Shown: in pieces, positions 16,916 through 25,304 of the stretch
How positions within the stretch are numbered: position 1 is the first letter of the stretch
Layout: each line of letters starts with the position of its first letter
Origin: Chitinimonas prasina
Lineage (GTDB): Bacteria > Pseudomonadota > Gammaproteobacteria > Burkholderiales > Chitinimonadaceae
DNA: 64,000 bases
Assembly: GCF_030160395.1 (NCBI RefSeq)
Contig: NZ_BSOG01000001.1
Coordinates: 90,117 to 154,116, forward strand
Reading direction: 5' to 3'
Position numbers and translations under genes: made by a program
Notes under the pieces: model-generated
What the model saw: the letters and a program-made list of their open reading frames with translations, nothing else
Database searches by the model: none
What the model was told of the DNA's origin: nothing

Positions 16916-19177
16916 ATGAAATTCCGCTTTCCCGTCGTCATCATCGACGAAGACTTCCGCGCCGAGAACTCCAGCGGCTTCGGCATCCGTGCATTGGCCA
17001 GCGCCATCGAAGCCGAAGGTTTCGAGGTCATGGGCGCCACCAGCTATGGCGACCTTACCGGCTTTGCCCAGCAGCAAAGCCGCGCCTCGTGCTTCATCCT
17101 GTCCATAGACGATGAGGAATTCATCGGCGGCGAAGTCGGTGAGGAAACCGCCGCCATCAAGAACCTGCGTGCCTTCGTGGAAGAGATACGCTTCAAGAAC
17201 GCCGATATCCCCATCTTTCTGTATGGCGAAACCCGAACCAGCCGGCACATCCCCAACGATGTCCTGCGGGAACTGCATGGCTTCATCCATATGTTCGAGG
17301 ACACGCCAGAGTTCGTGGCACGCAGCATAGTGCGCGAGGCCAAGACCTACCTCGACTCGCTGGCCCCACCGTTCTTCCGCGCGCTGCTGCATTACGCCCA
17401 GGATGGCTCCTACAGCTGGCATTGTCCCGGTCACTCCGGCGGCGTGGCCTTCCTCAAGAGCCCGGTGGGCCAGATGTTCCACCAGTTCTTCGGTGAAAAC
17501 ATGCTGCGCGCCGATGTCTGCAACTCGGTCGATGAGTTGGGCCAGCTACTCGACCATACCGGGCCGGTAGCCGCCAGCGAGCGCAATGCCGCCCGTATCT
17601 TTGGTTCCGATCATCTGTTCTTCGTCACCAACGGCACCTCTACCTCCAACAAGATGGTCTGGCACGCCACGGTGGCACCGGGCGACATCGTGGTGGTGGA
17701 TCGGAACTGCCACAAGTCCATCCTCCACTCCATCATGATGTGCGGCGCCATCCCGGTATTCCTGATGCCGACCCGCAATCACTTCGGCATCATCGGCCCC
17801 ATCCCGCTGTCCGAATTCCAGCCCGAGACCATACAGAAGAAGATTGAGGCCAACCCGTTTGCCCGAGAGGCGCTGGCCAAGCGTCCGGACAACAAGCCGC
17901 GCATCCTGACCATCACCCAATCCACCTACGATGGCGTGCTCTACAACGTCGAAATGATCAAGGATGTGCTGGGCGAAACCATAGACACCCTGCACTTCGA
18001 CGAGGCCTGGCTACCCCACGCCGCCTTCCACGAGTTCTACCGCAATATGCACGCCATCGGCCGCGATCGCCCCCGCTCCAAGGACGCCATGGTGTTTGCC
18101 ACCCAGTCCACCCACAAATTGCTGGCAGGCCTGAGCCAGGCCTCGCAAATCCTGGTGCAGGAGTCCGAGACCCGCCAGTTGGATAGGCATCGCTTCAATG
18201 AAGCCTATCTGATGCACACCTCCACTTCGCCGCAGTATTCCATCATCGCCAGCTGCGATGTAGCCGCCGCCATGATGGAAGCACCCGGTGGCACCGCCCT
18301 GGTCGAGGAATCCATCGCCGAGGCACTGGATTTCCGCCGCGCCATGCGCAAGGTCGATGCCGAGTACGGCGAGAGCTGGTGGTTCAAGGTCTGGGGGCCG
18401 GAATACCTGGCAGACGAAGGCGTAGGCACCCGCGAGGACTGGGTATTGAAGGCTGACGAGCGCTGGCACGGCTTTGGCGCCCTGGCTGATGGCTTCAACA
18501 TGCTGGATCCGATCAAGGCCACCATCATTACCCCCGGCCTGGATGTAGGCGGCGACTTTGCCGATAGCGGCATCCCCGCGGCCATCGTCACCAAGTACCT
18601 GTCCGAGCATGGCGTGATCGTGGAGAAGACCGGCCTTTACAGCTTCTTCATCATGTTTACCATCGGCATCACCAAGGGCCGCTGGAACACCCTGGTCACC
18701 GCGCTACAGCAGTTCAAGGACGATTACGACAAGAACCAGCCGCTCTGGCGTGCGCTGCCCGAATTTGTAGGCAAACACCCGCGCTACGAACGTGTGGGCC
18801 TGCGCGATCTGTGCCAGCAGATTCATGAGGTGTACCGTGATAACGACGTGGCACGCCTCACCACCGAGATGTACCTGAGCGATATGGTGCCGGCGCTCAA
18901 GCCTTCCAAGGCCTTCAGCAAGATGGCCCATCGGGAGATCGAGCGGGTATCGCTGGATGCGCTGGAAGGCCGTATCACCGCCATTCTGCTGACACCCTAC
19001 CCTCCGGGCATCCCCTTGCTGATCCCTGGCGAGCGCTTCAACAAGACCATCGTTGACTACCTGCGTTTCGCCCGCGCCTTCAATGAGCGCTTCCCTGGCT
19101 TCGAGACCGACATCCATGGCCTGATCAAGGACGAGGTCAGCGGCGAGTACTATGTGGACTGCGTCATTGACGAGTAA
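16916..19177 (+). CDS. Arginine/lysine/ornithine decarboxylase (group III PLP-dependent)
   Basis: This 753-residue Orn/Lys/Arg decarboxylase has the N-terminal receiver-like wing domain (FPVVIIDEDF, with ILSIDDEEF). A PLP core contains HCPGHSGG, the FVTNGTSTSNK block, HFDEAWL, and the Schiff-base lysine in STHKLLAGLSQ. A C-terminal domain includes LTPYPPGIPLLIPGE. Such enzymes consume a proton per amino acid in acid resistance or make polyamines. Length is close to E. coli AdiA, but arginine versus lysine preference cannot be fixed by eye. No antiporter is adjacent. The start MKFRFPVVIIDE is chosen from memory of Burkholderia homologues. Confidence 0.88.
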   Translation: MKFRFPVVIIDEDFRAENSSGFGIRALASAIEAEGFEVMGATSYGDLTGFAQQQSRASCFILSIDDEEFIGGEVGEETAAIKNLRAFVEEIRFKNADIPIFLYGETRTSRHIPNDVLRELHGFIHMFEDTPEFVARSIVREAKTYLDSLAPPFFRALLHYAQDGSYSWHCPGHSGGVAFLKSPVGQMFHQFFGENMLRADVCNSVDELGQLLDHTGPVAASERNAARIFGSDHLFFVTNGTSTSNKMVWHATVAPGDIVVVDRNCHKSILHSIMMCGAIPVFLMPTRNHFGIIGPIPLSEFQPETIQKKIEANPFAREALAKRPDNKPRILTITQSTYDGVLYNVEMIKDVLGETIDTLHFDEAWLPHAAFHEFYRNMHAIGRDRPRSKDAMVFATQSTHKLLAGLSQASQILVQESETRQLDRHRFNEAYLMHTSTSPQYSIIASCDVAAAMMEAPGGTALVEESIAEALDFRRAMRKVDAEYGESWWFKVWGPEYLADEGVGTREDWVLKADERWHGFGALADGFNMLDPIKATIITPGLDVGGDFADSGIPAAIVTKYLSEHGVIVEKTGLYSFFIMFTIGITKGRWNTLVTALQQFKDDYDKNQPLWRALPEFVGKHPRYERVGLRDLCQQIHEVYRDNDVARLTTEMYLSDMVPALKPSKAFSKMAHREIERVSLDALEGRITAILLTPYPPGIPLLIPGERFNKTIVDYLRFARAFNERFPGFETDIHGLIKDEVSGEYYVDCVIDE

Positions 19178-19220
19178 GCCCGGCGCAAGGTAGGCGTCAG
19201 CATCTAGCAATTGCCAAAAC

Positions 19221-19250
19221 AAACGCCGCATCCCGGGATGCGGCGTTTTT
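19221..19250. terminator. Bidirectional intrinsic terminator between decarboxylase and lptM
   Basis: A perfect 14-bp palindrome (AAACGCCGCATCCC and its complement, 19221-19248) ends in five T on the plus strand and three A on the other side. Confidence 0.85.
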
Positions 19251-19272
19251 CATGCTGCACCAGGCAGAATGG

Positions 19273-19389
19273 TCATGGCGCTTTCGGCTGGGTCGCCTGC
19301 GAAGAATCCGGCAGGAACAAGGGGCCCTTGTAGCCGCAGGCAGTCAGCAAACAGGTGGCAGCAATCAGGCAGGACAAGAGGAGGCGCAT
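19273..19389 (-). CDS. lptM: LptM (YifL) lipoprotein, LPS translocon maturation factor
   Basis: This is a 38-codon gene, short enough to be missed by automated calls. The product starts MRLLLSCLIAATCLL and has the lipobox LTAC followed directly by GYKGPLFLP, the LptM signature (Cys-Gly-x-Lys-Gly-Pro-Leu). In E. coli LptM is a lipoprotein that helps LptD acquire its correct disulfides in the outer-membrane LPS translocon. It lies divergent from cyaY, as in many proteobacteria, but lysA or dapF does not follow; the gene ends at a terminator facing the decarboxylase. Confidence 0.85.
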   Translation of the reverse strand: MRLLLSCLIAATCLLTACGYKGPLFLPDSSQATQPKAP

Positions 19390-19445
19390 GGCAGCATAGG
19401 TAGGGGGTAAAATAGCCATACTAACAACGCAAACCGGGCAAGCCA

Positions 19446-19757
19446 ATGAACGAGAGTGAATTTCTCAACGCCAGCGACCAGATATTCGACCGGATAGAAA
19501 ACGGCCTGGACGATGGCGAGTTCGATGTGGATCTCAACCGCAATGGCAATGTGCTGGAGATCGAATTCGATGATGGCGCCAAGATTGTGGTCAACCGCCA
19601 CTCGGCCAATCAGGAAATCTGGCTGGCGGCCCGTTCCGGTGGCTTTCATTACCGCTATCAGGACGGCCACTGGCGCAGCACCCGTGATGAGGGGGAGCTG
19701 TTCACCCAATTGGCCGACATGGTAATGGCTCATGCCGCGCGCAGGCCGCAATTCTAG
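19446..19757 (+). CDS. cyaY: Iron-sulfur cluster assembly protein CyaY (frataxin)
   Basis: This 103-residue bacterial frataxin has an acidic first helix (MNESEF...DRIENGLDDGEFDVDL), the central strand pattern NVLEIEFDDGAKIVVNR, then NQEIWLAARSGGFHYRY and DGHWRSTRDE. It binds iron and modulates cysteine desulfurase activity in Fe-S assembly. The stop abuts the GTG start of the next gene, so the two are co-transcribed. Confidence 0.95.
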   Translation: MNESEFLNASDQIFDRIENGLDDGEFDVDLNRNGNVLEIEFDDGAKIVVNRHSANQEIWLAARSGGFHYRYQDGHWRSTRDEGELFTQLADMVMAHAARRPQF

Positions 19758-20198
19758 GTGCTGGACTGGTTAAATCCCCTGCCGGCCAGCTACGGCCTGG
19801 CCGGTATCTTTATATCAGCCCTGCTGTCGGCCACCTTGCTGCCCGGCAATTCCGAACTGGCGCTGCTGCTCTGGTTGCAAGCCAGGCCCGACACCGCCTG
19901 GAGCGCCCTGGCCGTGGCATCACTGGGGAATACCCTGGGGAGCCTGACCAGCTTCTGGCTGGGCCTGCGACTATCCTACAAGGGTAGTGATGCATTGACC
20001 GCCAAATTGTCGCCTCGCGCCCTGTGCTGGCTACAGCACCATGGCAGCACCACTCTGTTGCTAGCCTGGCTACCCCTAATAGGCGACGCACTCTGCCTGG
20101 CAGCTGGCTGGCTGCGTCTTCCACCGCTGCGCAGCGCTCTTTGCATTCTGTTAGGCAAGACTCTGCGTTATCTGCTGATCGTTCTACCCTTCATATAA
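19758..20198 (+). CDS. YqaA family membrane protein (DedA/SNARE-associated fold)
   Basis: This 146-residue protein is predicted to have three or four membrane segments. The block SALLSATLLPGNSELALL and the following GNTLGS...WLGL match the YqaA/DedA-related family, possibly lipid scramblases or proton-driven transporters. It begins with GTG directly after the cyaY stop. Function is unproven. Confidence 0.8.
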   Translation: MLDWLNPLPASYGLAGIFISALLSATLLPGNSELALLLWLQARPDTAWSALAVASLGNTLGSLTSFWLGLRLSYKGSDALTAKLSPRALCWLQHHGSTTLLLAWLPLIGDALCLAAGWLRLPPLRSALCILLGKTLRYLLIVLPFI

Positions 20199-20622
20199 AG
20201 CCCAGCCAAAATGCGTTGTTCGCGATACCCGTATTGCTTAGTAAATTATAAGTCCATGGGCTAGCCAAGCGGGCCGATGGCAGCGCAAAGCTGTTCAATT
20301 TTTAAGCAATTCCTCTAACCGCGAGTGCCACAGCCTTATGCTGGACGCAAATCCCGCAGACAGGATTTCCCCAATAGCCAGGTTTTGTGTTGCATTGCCG
20401 CAACCTAGGGATAATTCACAACATCACCAACAAACCCATATAAATCAATACATTAAATGTTGCGCATCATCAAACAGCGATAAACCCTTTCTGGCAGCAT
20501 TGATAGCACCGCATTGCTTACACAAGTGCGTGCCGCCTATCATTCGCCCGTAATGTATTCGCTTCGCAAGTAGCGAGCATCTTTTGCAACACCGTTTTTC
20601 CAACCTTGATAAGGAAGACGCA
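20199..20622 (+). promoter_or_regulatory. Long upstream region of the porin gene with predicted promoter
   Basis: This 424-bp AT-rich stretch contains no supported gene. The best promoter is TTGCTT (20514-20519), 18 bp, then TATCAT (20538-20543), giving a leader of about 75 bases. The Shine-Dalgarno AAGGA lies just before the porin ATG. Porin genes often have long regulated upstream regions; no specific operator was identified. Confidence 0.5.
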
Positions 20623-21540
20623 ATGAACAAGAAATTCATCGCTCTGGCCGTTGCCGCTGCTGTGGCCGCCCCTGCAGCCCTGGCTGCCGACAACGAAGTG
20701 GTTCTGTATGGTCAAGTCAACCTGGGCCTGAACATCACCACCGCTGGTACCGACCAACTGAAGGTCTCCAACATTTCCTCGCGCATCGGCTTCAAGGGTC
20801 AAGAAGACCTGGGCGGCGGCATGAAGGCCTTCTTCAAAGTCGAAACCGGCATCGGCCCGGACAGCGCCCCCGCCAGCAGCTTCGGTTCGCGCGAAGCTTG
20901 GGTTGGCCTGAAGGGTGACTTCGGCAGCGTGGGTCTGGGTCGCGGCAAGACCCCCTACACCCTGGCTACCGAAGAACTGGATCCTTTCTACTTCAATGAG
21001 TCGCTGGGTCTGACCAACACTTCGATGAGCAACTACCGCGCCAACAACTCGATCCGTTACGACGGCGAGTTTGGTCCGGTCAGCGTTGCCGTGAACAACA
21101 GCTTTGGTGAAGACAAGACTGCTGGCAAGAACGCCTCGAACGAAATCAGCGCCTCGGTGAAGTTCTCCGGCCAAGGTTTTGCAGTGTTCGGTGCTGTGAA
21201 CAGCAACAAGCCCGGCGGCGCCAAGGCCAACGACGCTTACCTGGTCGGTGCCTCCGCCAACATTGGCGATCTGAACCTGGGCGGTGCCGTGCAACACACC
21301 GACGACGCTGCTGGCAAGAACGACGACGTTCTGCTGCTGGTCGGCTACACCATGGGCAATGCTTCGGTCCAACTGGGCGGCATCGTTTATGACGAAGATC
21401 GCAAGACCAAGGATCAAGTGACCGCTGGCTTCTACTACAGCCTGTCCAAGCGCACCACCATCCTGACCGAATACACCAGCAACTATGTTGGCGTAAAGAA
21501 CGACAACAGCTTCATCGTTGGCTTGGCACACTCGTTCTAA
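20623..21540 (+). CDS. Gram-negative porin (Neisseria/Burkholderia type)
   Basis: This 305-residue outer-membrane protein has a signal peptide (MNKKFIALAV...AALA, cleaved near residue 21). The first strand NEVVLYGQVNLGLNITTAG, the motif SRIGFKGQEDLGGGMKAFF, GSREAWVGLKGDFGSVGLGR and the terminal phenylalanine of the last strand (FIVGLAHSF) define the 16-stranded general porin family. At 305 residues it is short for the family (often about 350), suggesting short loops. Codon use is strongly biased, as expected of an abundant protein. A terminator follows. Confidence 0.93.
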   Translation: MNKKFIALAVAAAVAAPAALAADNEVVLYGQVNLGLNITTAGTDQLKVSNISSRIGFKGQEDLGGGMKAFFKVETGIGPDSAPASSFGSREAWVGLKGDFGSVGLGRGKTPYTLATEELDPFYFNESLGLTNTSMSNYRANNSIRYDGEFGPVSVAVNNSFGEDKTAGKNASNEISASVKFSGQGFAVFGAVNSNKPGGAKANDAYLVGASANIGDLNLGGAVQHTDDAAGKNDDVLLLVGYTMGNASVQLGGIVYDEDRKTKDQVTAGFYYSLSKRTTILTEYTSNYVGVKNDNSFIVGLAHSF

Positions 21541-21562
21541 GCACTCACGTGCTGGCATGAGC

Positions 21563-21590
21563 AAACAGGCAGCCTCAGGCTGCCTGTTTT
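21563..21590 (+). terminator. Intrinsic terminator after the porin gene
   Basis: A 12-bp perfect stem AAACAGGCAGCC/GGCTGCCTGTTT with a 3-base loop runs into TTTTCTTTTC. Confidence 0.9.
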
Positions 21591-21672
21591 CTTTTCAGCC
21601 GCCTTACCCACGGCGCATGACGCAAGAACAATGCCTCGCCTAGGGTAAACGCTTCATCACCGAGGGATTACC

Positions 21673-22125
21673 ATGCTTAAGGAATTCAAGGAATTTGCCA
21701 TGCGTGGCAATGTCGTCGACTTGGCCGTTGGCGTCATTATCGGCGGCGCCTTTGGCAAAATCGTCGATTCGCTGGTCAAAGACGTGATCATGCCCCCTAT
21801 AGGCTATGTGCTGGGGAATGTCGATTTCTCCAACCTGTTCATCCTGCTGAAAGAGGGCACCAAGGCCGCCGGTCCATATGAGTCGCTCAAGGCCGCGCAG
21901 GATGCCGGTGCAGTGACCATCAACCTGGGCGTCTTCTTCAACGCAGTCATCAGCTTCACCATCGTCGCCTTTGCTGTCTTCCTGCTGATACGCACCCTCA
22001 ATAAGCTCAAGCGCGAAGAGATACCCGCACCCGCAGAGGTCAGCAGCAAGGAATGCAGCTACTGCTACAGCGCCATTCCACTCAAAGCAACGCGCTGCCC
22101 CTGCTGCACCTCGCAACTGGGTTGA
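21673..22125 (+). CDS. mscL: Large-conductance mechanosensitive channel MscL with C-terminal zinc-ribbon-like motif
   Basis: MscL opens a wide inner-membrane pore under osmotic downshock. The sequence shows [27 protein letters not shown] (quoted here only as segments EFAMRGN and [11 protein letters not shown]), the periplasmic loop, and the second membrane segment [19 protein letters not shown]. At 150 residues it is slightly long because of a tail with CSYCYS and CPCC, a four-cysteine possible metal site. The next gene begins 6 bp later. Confidence 0.93.
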   Translation: MLKEFKEFAMRGNVVDLAVGVIIGGAFGKIVDSLVKDVIMPPIGYVLGNVDFSNLFILLKEGTKAAGPYESLKAAQDAGAVTINLGVFFNAVISFTIVAFAVFLLIRTLNKLKREEIPAPAEVSSKECSYCYSAIPLKATRCPCCTSQLG

Positions 22126-22131
22126 TGCCGG

Positions 22132-22842
22132 ATGGCAAGGCAGTTGATCGTGCTGGGCGGCGGTGGTTTTTCCATGGAGCCTTCCCCGCTACTGGATAAG
22201 TACTTCCTGGCGGCCGCCGGCAAGACATCGCCGCGCATCTGCTTTCTGCCCACGGCCAGTGGCGATGCCGACAGCTACCAGCTGAAGTTCTATCGCGCCC
22301 ATGCTGGCTACCCCTGCGTCGCCAGCCACCTGTCCCTGTTCCAGCCCCACACGGCAGACCTGCAGGGCTTTCTGCTTGCGCAGGATGCCATCTTCGTAGG
22401 TGGCGGCAATACGCTATCCATGCTGGCCCTATGGCGCACCTGGGGAGTGGATATCCTGCTGCGGCGCGCCTATGAGCAAGGCACGGTCATAGGTGGGATC
22501 AGCGCTGGCATGATCTGCTGGTTCCAGCAGGGGCTGACAGACTCTATCCCCGGCCCGCTGACTGCGCTGCAAGGCCTGGGCTGGTTACCGGGTGGCGCCT
22601 GTCCGCATTACGATGGCGAGGCCTTGCGTCGTCCTACCCTGCAGGACAAGGTAGCCAGCGGCAGCATGCCGGACAGCTGGGCAGCCGATGACGGTGCCGC
22701 GCTGCACTTCATTGACGAGCAATTTCACGCGGCCGTGTCATCACGCCCCTTGGCACGAGCATGGCATCTGCAGCGGCAAGCCGATGGCAGCCTGCAAGAG
22801 ATCGCCCTGCCCACTCGCTACCTGGGGGACATGCAGCCCTAG
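22132..22842 (+). CDS. Peptidase E-like protein (peptidase S51 family)
   Basis: This 236-residue protein of the S51 dipeptidase E/cyanophycinase superfamily has IVLGGGGFSME at the N-terminus, FVGGGNTLSMLALWR in the centre and the nucleophile serine in GGISAGMICWF. E. coli PepE cleaves Asp-X dipeptides; the substrate here is inferred from the family. It lies 6 bp after mscL and is followed by a bidirectional terminator. Confidence 0.85.
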   Translation: MARQLIVLGGGGFSMEPSPLLDKYFLAAAGKTSPRICFLPTASGDADSYQLKFYRAHAGYPCVASHLSLFQPHTADLQGFLLAQDAIFVGGGNTLSMLALWRTWGVDILLRRAYEQGTVIGGISAGMICWFQQGLTDSIPGPLTALQGLGWLPGGACPHYDGEALRRPTLQDKVASGSMPDSWAADDGAALHFIDEQFHAAVSSRPLARAWHLQRQADGSLQEIALPTRYLGDMQP

Positions 22843-22863
22843 AATAGGGGGTGCAGAAAACAG

Positions 22864-22889
22864 AAAAGCCAGCATTTAGCTGGCTTTTT
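22864..22889. terminator. Bidirectional intrinsic terminator between the peptidase gene and tRNA-Arg
   Basis: GCCAGC/GCTGGC with a 5-base loop is extended by AAAA/TTTT pairing and ends in five T. It serves the peptidase gene on plus and the tRNA on minus. Confidence 0.85.
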
Positions 22890-22900
22890 GCTGTATCTGT

Positions 22901-22977
22901 TGGCGCGCCCGCCTGGGATCGAACCAGGGACCTTCAGCTTCGGAAACTGACACTCTATCCAACTGAGCTACGGACGC
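22901..22977 (-). tRNA. tRNA-Arg (anticodon CCG)
   Basis: Read on the minus strand, the acceptor arms GCGTCCG (22971-22977) and CGGGCGC (22905-22911) pair fully, with one G-T. The D-arm AGCTCAGTTGG, the anticodon loop TTCCGAA on a TCAGT/GCTGA stem, and the T-arm GGTTCGATCC are complete. The discriminator is G and the CCA end is encoded (22901-22903). Anticodon CCG reads CGG arginine codons. Confidence 0.95.
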
Positions 22978-23118
22978 ACGCTGAGAGGCCGGCAAGAATA
23001 GCGGTTTTGGCGCCCAACGTCCAGCCGACAGAAGTGGGTACAGTGTATTTTTTCCCGCGCTAATCTCTGCCAGAGCGCAGCACTGCTGTGGCATGCCGCC
23101 GACGATGCAGCGCCAGGA

Positions 23119-23160
23119 TTGGTGAGCGGCCACAATCCCCGCTATAATCGCGGGGTTTTT
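23119..23160 (+). promoter_or_regulatory. Predicted promoter of cytochrome c5 with -10 in a hairpin loop
   Basis: TTGGTG (23119-23124), an 18-bp spacer and a perfect TATAAT (23143-23148) form a promoter. The -10 lies inside an inverted repeat CCCCGC/GCGGGG (23137-23142 and 23150-23155) followed by five T, so the same DNA also looks like a terminator. Promoter use is favoured because no plus-strand transcript needs ending here. Confidence 0.6.
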
Positions 23161-23201
23161 CCCGTACTGGTTTAATACAGCGCATAAAAAAGGATGGCAG
23201 C

Positions 23202-23969
23202 ATGAGCGAAGCGCACGCCGGAGAAAATTTCTCGGCAAAGTCCCTGATCATCATTGTCCTGCTGTCGATTGTCGGCCTGGTCTTGTTCCTGGTCCTGATC
23301 GCCAAGCTGGCCAACAGTGGCATGCAGGTTGATGCTGGCGGTCCGACCATGACCAACGAAGCGGTGATCGCACGCATACAGCCTGTCGGTGTTGCCAAAC
23401 TGGACGAATCCGGCCCACCCGGCAGCCGTAACGGCAAAGCGGTATATGAGAATGTGTGCCTGTCCTGCCACGGTGCAGGTTTGGCTGGTGCCCCCAAGTT
23501 TGCCGATACCGCCGCCTGGGCGCCACGTATCGCCCAAGGTTTTGCCAAGCTGGTCGAGCATGCCAACAAGGGCCTGGGCGCCATGCCTGCCAAGGGCGGC
23601 GCGGCCGACCTGACCGATGATGAAGTTGCGCGCGCTGTTGCCTATATGGGCAATGCCGCTGGCGGCAAGTTCACTGAACCCCCGATTGCTGGCGCAGGCG
23701 CCGTGGCGGCGGGCGGCAAGGTAGACCCCGCCACCAAGGGCAAGGAAATCTATGCCAGCGTTTGCATGGCCTGCCATGATGCTGGTGTTGCAGGTGCACC
23801 CAAGATCGGCGACAAGGCCGCCTGGGCGCCCCGCTTGAAGGATGGCACCGAAGCCGCCATCAAGATTGCGACTGCGGGCAAGGGCGCCATGCCCGCCAAG
23901 GGTGGCTATAGTGGTTCCGATGAGGAATTCCACGCGGCGGCCGAGTACCTGATCAACGCGTCCAAGTAA
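23202..23969 (+). CDS. Membrane-anchored di-heme cytochrome c5
   Basis: This 255-residue protein has an N-terminal membrane anchor (about residues 15-36) and two c-type heme domains with CLSCH (Cys86-His90) and CMACH (Cys188-His192). Both domains share the GA..GAPK...AWAPR pattern, with Met ligands in GAMPAKGG. Neisseria has a comparable two-domain c5 (CycB) that carries electrons to the cbb3 oxidase. The internal duplication is obvious. Strong promoter upstream, palindromic terminator downstream. Confidence 0.9.
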   Translation: MSEAHAGENFSAKSLIIIVLLSIVGLVLFLVLIAKLANSGMQVDAGGPTMTNEAVIARIQPVGVAKLDESGPPGSRNGKAVYENVCLSCHGAGLAGAPKFADTAAWAPRIAQGFAKLVEHANKGLGAMPAKGGAADLTDDEVARAVAYMGNAAGGKFTEPPIAGAGAVAAGGKVDPATKGKEIYASVCMACHDAGVAGAPKIGDKAAWAPRLKDGTEAAIKIATAGKGAMPAKGGYSGSDEEFHAAAEYLINASK

Positions 23970-24389
<420 letters not shown>

Positions 24390-24443
24390 TTTCCAACAGG
24401 GTAGCGCCAGGGGCCATGCTGCCCCACTGGATACCGAACTTGA

Positions 24444-24463
24444 TACAGCCCCTAGGGGCTGTA
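24444..24463 (+). terminator. Stem-loop after the ferredoxin gene
   Basis: TACAGCCCC and GGGGCTGTA form a 9-bp stem 55 bp after the stop. There is no T tract, so it may protect the 3' end or act weakly. Confidence 0.35.
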
Positions 24464-24488
24464 ACGCATTGATGGCCCAAGGTTTGCT

Positions 24489-24512
24489 TCCTGTATAGGA
24501 AAATACAGGAGG
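24489..24512 (+). promoter_or_regulatory. Hairpin sequestering the Shine-Dalgarno of the 24518 gene
   Basis: TCCTGTAT (24489-24496) pairs perfectly with ATACAGGA (24503-24510) across a 6-base loop. The Shine-Dalgarno AGGAGG (24507-24512), 5 bases from the ATG, has four of its six bases inside the stem. Such an arrangement can limit translation until temperature, a small RNA or a protein opens it. Confidence 0.5.
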
Positions 24513-24517
24513 AAATC

Positions 24518-25276
24518 ATGGTCAGTCCTATAGTAGGCCACTTTGCTAACCAACCGCCTGCCAACCGACCACCTGTCGCCCCGCTAGCGCAGCACCAAGG
24601 CTTTGCCGGCGAGCTGGCGGGCCAACTTGCCACCCAGGCCAGCAGGCTGGGCAGTCTCAGCCTGCCCGACCCAGCCCAAGCTGCGGCCGACCTGACTGCC
24701 ACCCTGCCCGCCAAGCTGCGCCAGTACGGTATACGGGTGCCGCCCGACCTCCGGATGGAAGGCGGCGCCAAAGGCATAGTGCTGCGCGATGATCATCGCG
24801 CAGCAGCATTCCACGCCATGCTGGAGGCTGAGCCCCAACTGGCCAATCAAATCAGCCTGGTGCTGTCGGGCGCGGAAGTCGCCCGTGCCGGAGCCCTTGC
24901 CGCCGCAGCCCAGCATTTCACGGACAACGCCAAGGATCCGCGCCATGCCAAGGCTGTTGTCGAGCGCTACCGCCGCGATCATCCAGCCCCGCCCCTGTCG
25001 GTCAGCTACAACGGTTTCAAGGTCGAGACCGCCGAGCTAGGTCCGGAAGGCTGGCGCCCCGTCAAGACCGAAGCCGAGTTTGCCTGGGAACTGGCCGAGG
25101 CCGCCCAGCGCTATGCCAAGGATGAAGAAGCCTTGTTCAATAGCCTGATGGCTGCGGTCTCCAGCAAAGCCGGTACTTCCGCCACCGCTACCGACGACCA
25201 AGCGAGCGAAGACACGCCAGACTCAGATGGCCATAGCCTAGTGCCCATCCAATCCAGCAGCGCGGCAGCACCATGA
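24518..25276 (+). CDS. Protein of unknown function, first of a tandem related pair
   Basis: I do not recognise this 252-residue protein. It has a Pro/Ala-rich N-terminus without a signal peptide, no membrane segment, a central helical region and an acidic low-complexity Ser/Thr/Asp tail. It shares an ordered set of blocks with the next gene: AADLTATLPA, then YGIRVPPDLRM, an alpha-helical DDHRAA...ANQI region, then PPLSVSYNGFKV and GWRPVKTEAEF. Duplication followed by divergence is the simplest reading. The Shine-Dalgarno is perfect but lies in a hairpin. Confidence 0.6.
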   Translation: MVSPIVGHFANQPPANRPPVAPLAQHQGFAGELAGQLATQASRLGSLSLPDPAQAAADLTATLPAKLRQYGIRVPPDLRMEGGAKGIVLRDDHRAAAFHAMLEAEPQLANQISLVLSGAEVARAGALAAAAQHFTDNAKDPRHAKAVVERYRRDHPAPPLSVSYNGFKVETAELGPEGWRPVKTEAEFAWELAEAAQRYAKDEEALFNSLMAAVSSKAGTSATATDDQASEDTPDSDGHSLVPIQSSSAAAP

Positions 25277-25304
25277 CCTTGCGGCACTTGTGTGAGCTGA
25301 CCTA

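Noticed and set aside
20518-21564. 348-codon frame antisense to the porin gene
   Set aside because: It is an open frame caused by the biased codon use of the porin. It has no ribosome binding site and no recognisable domain.
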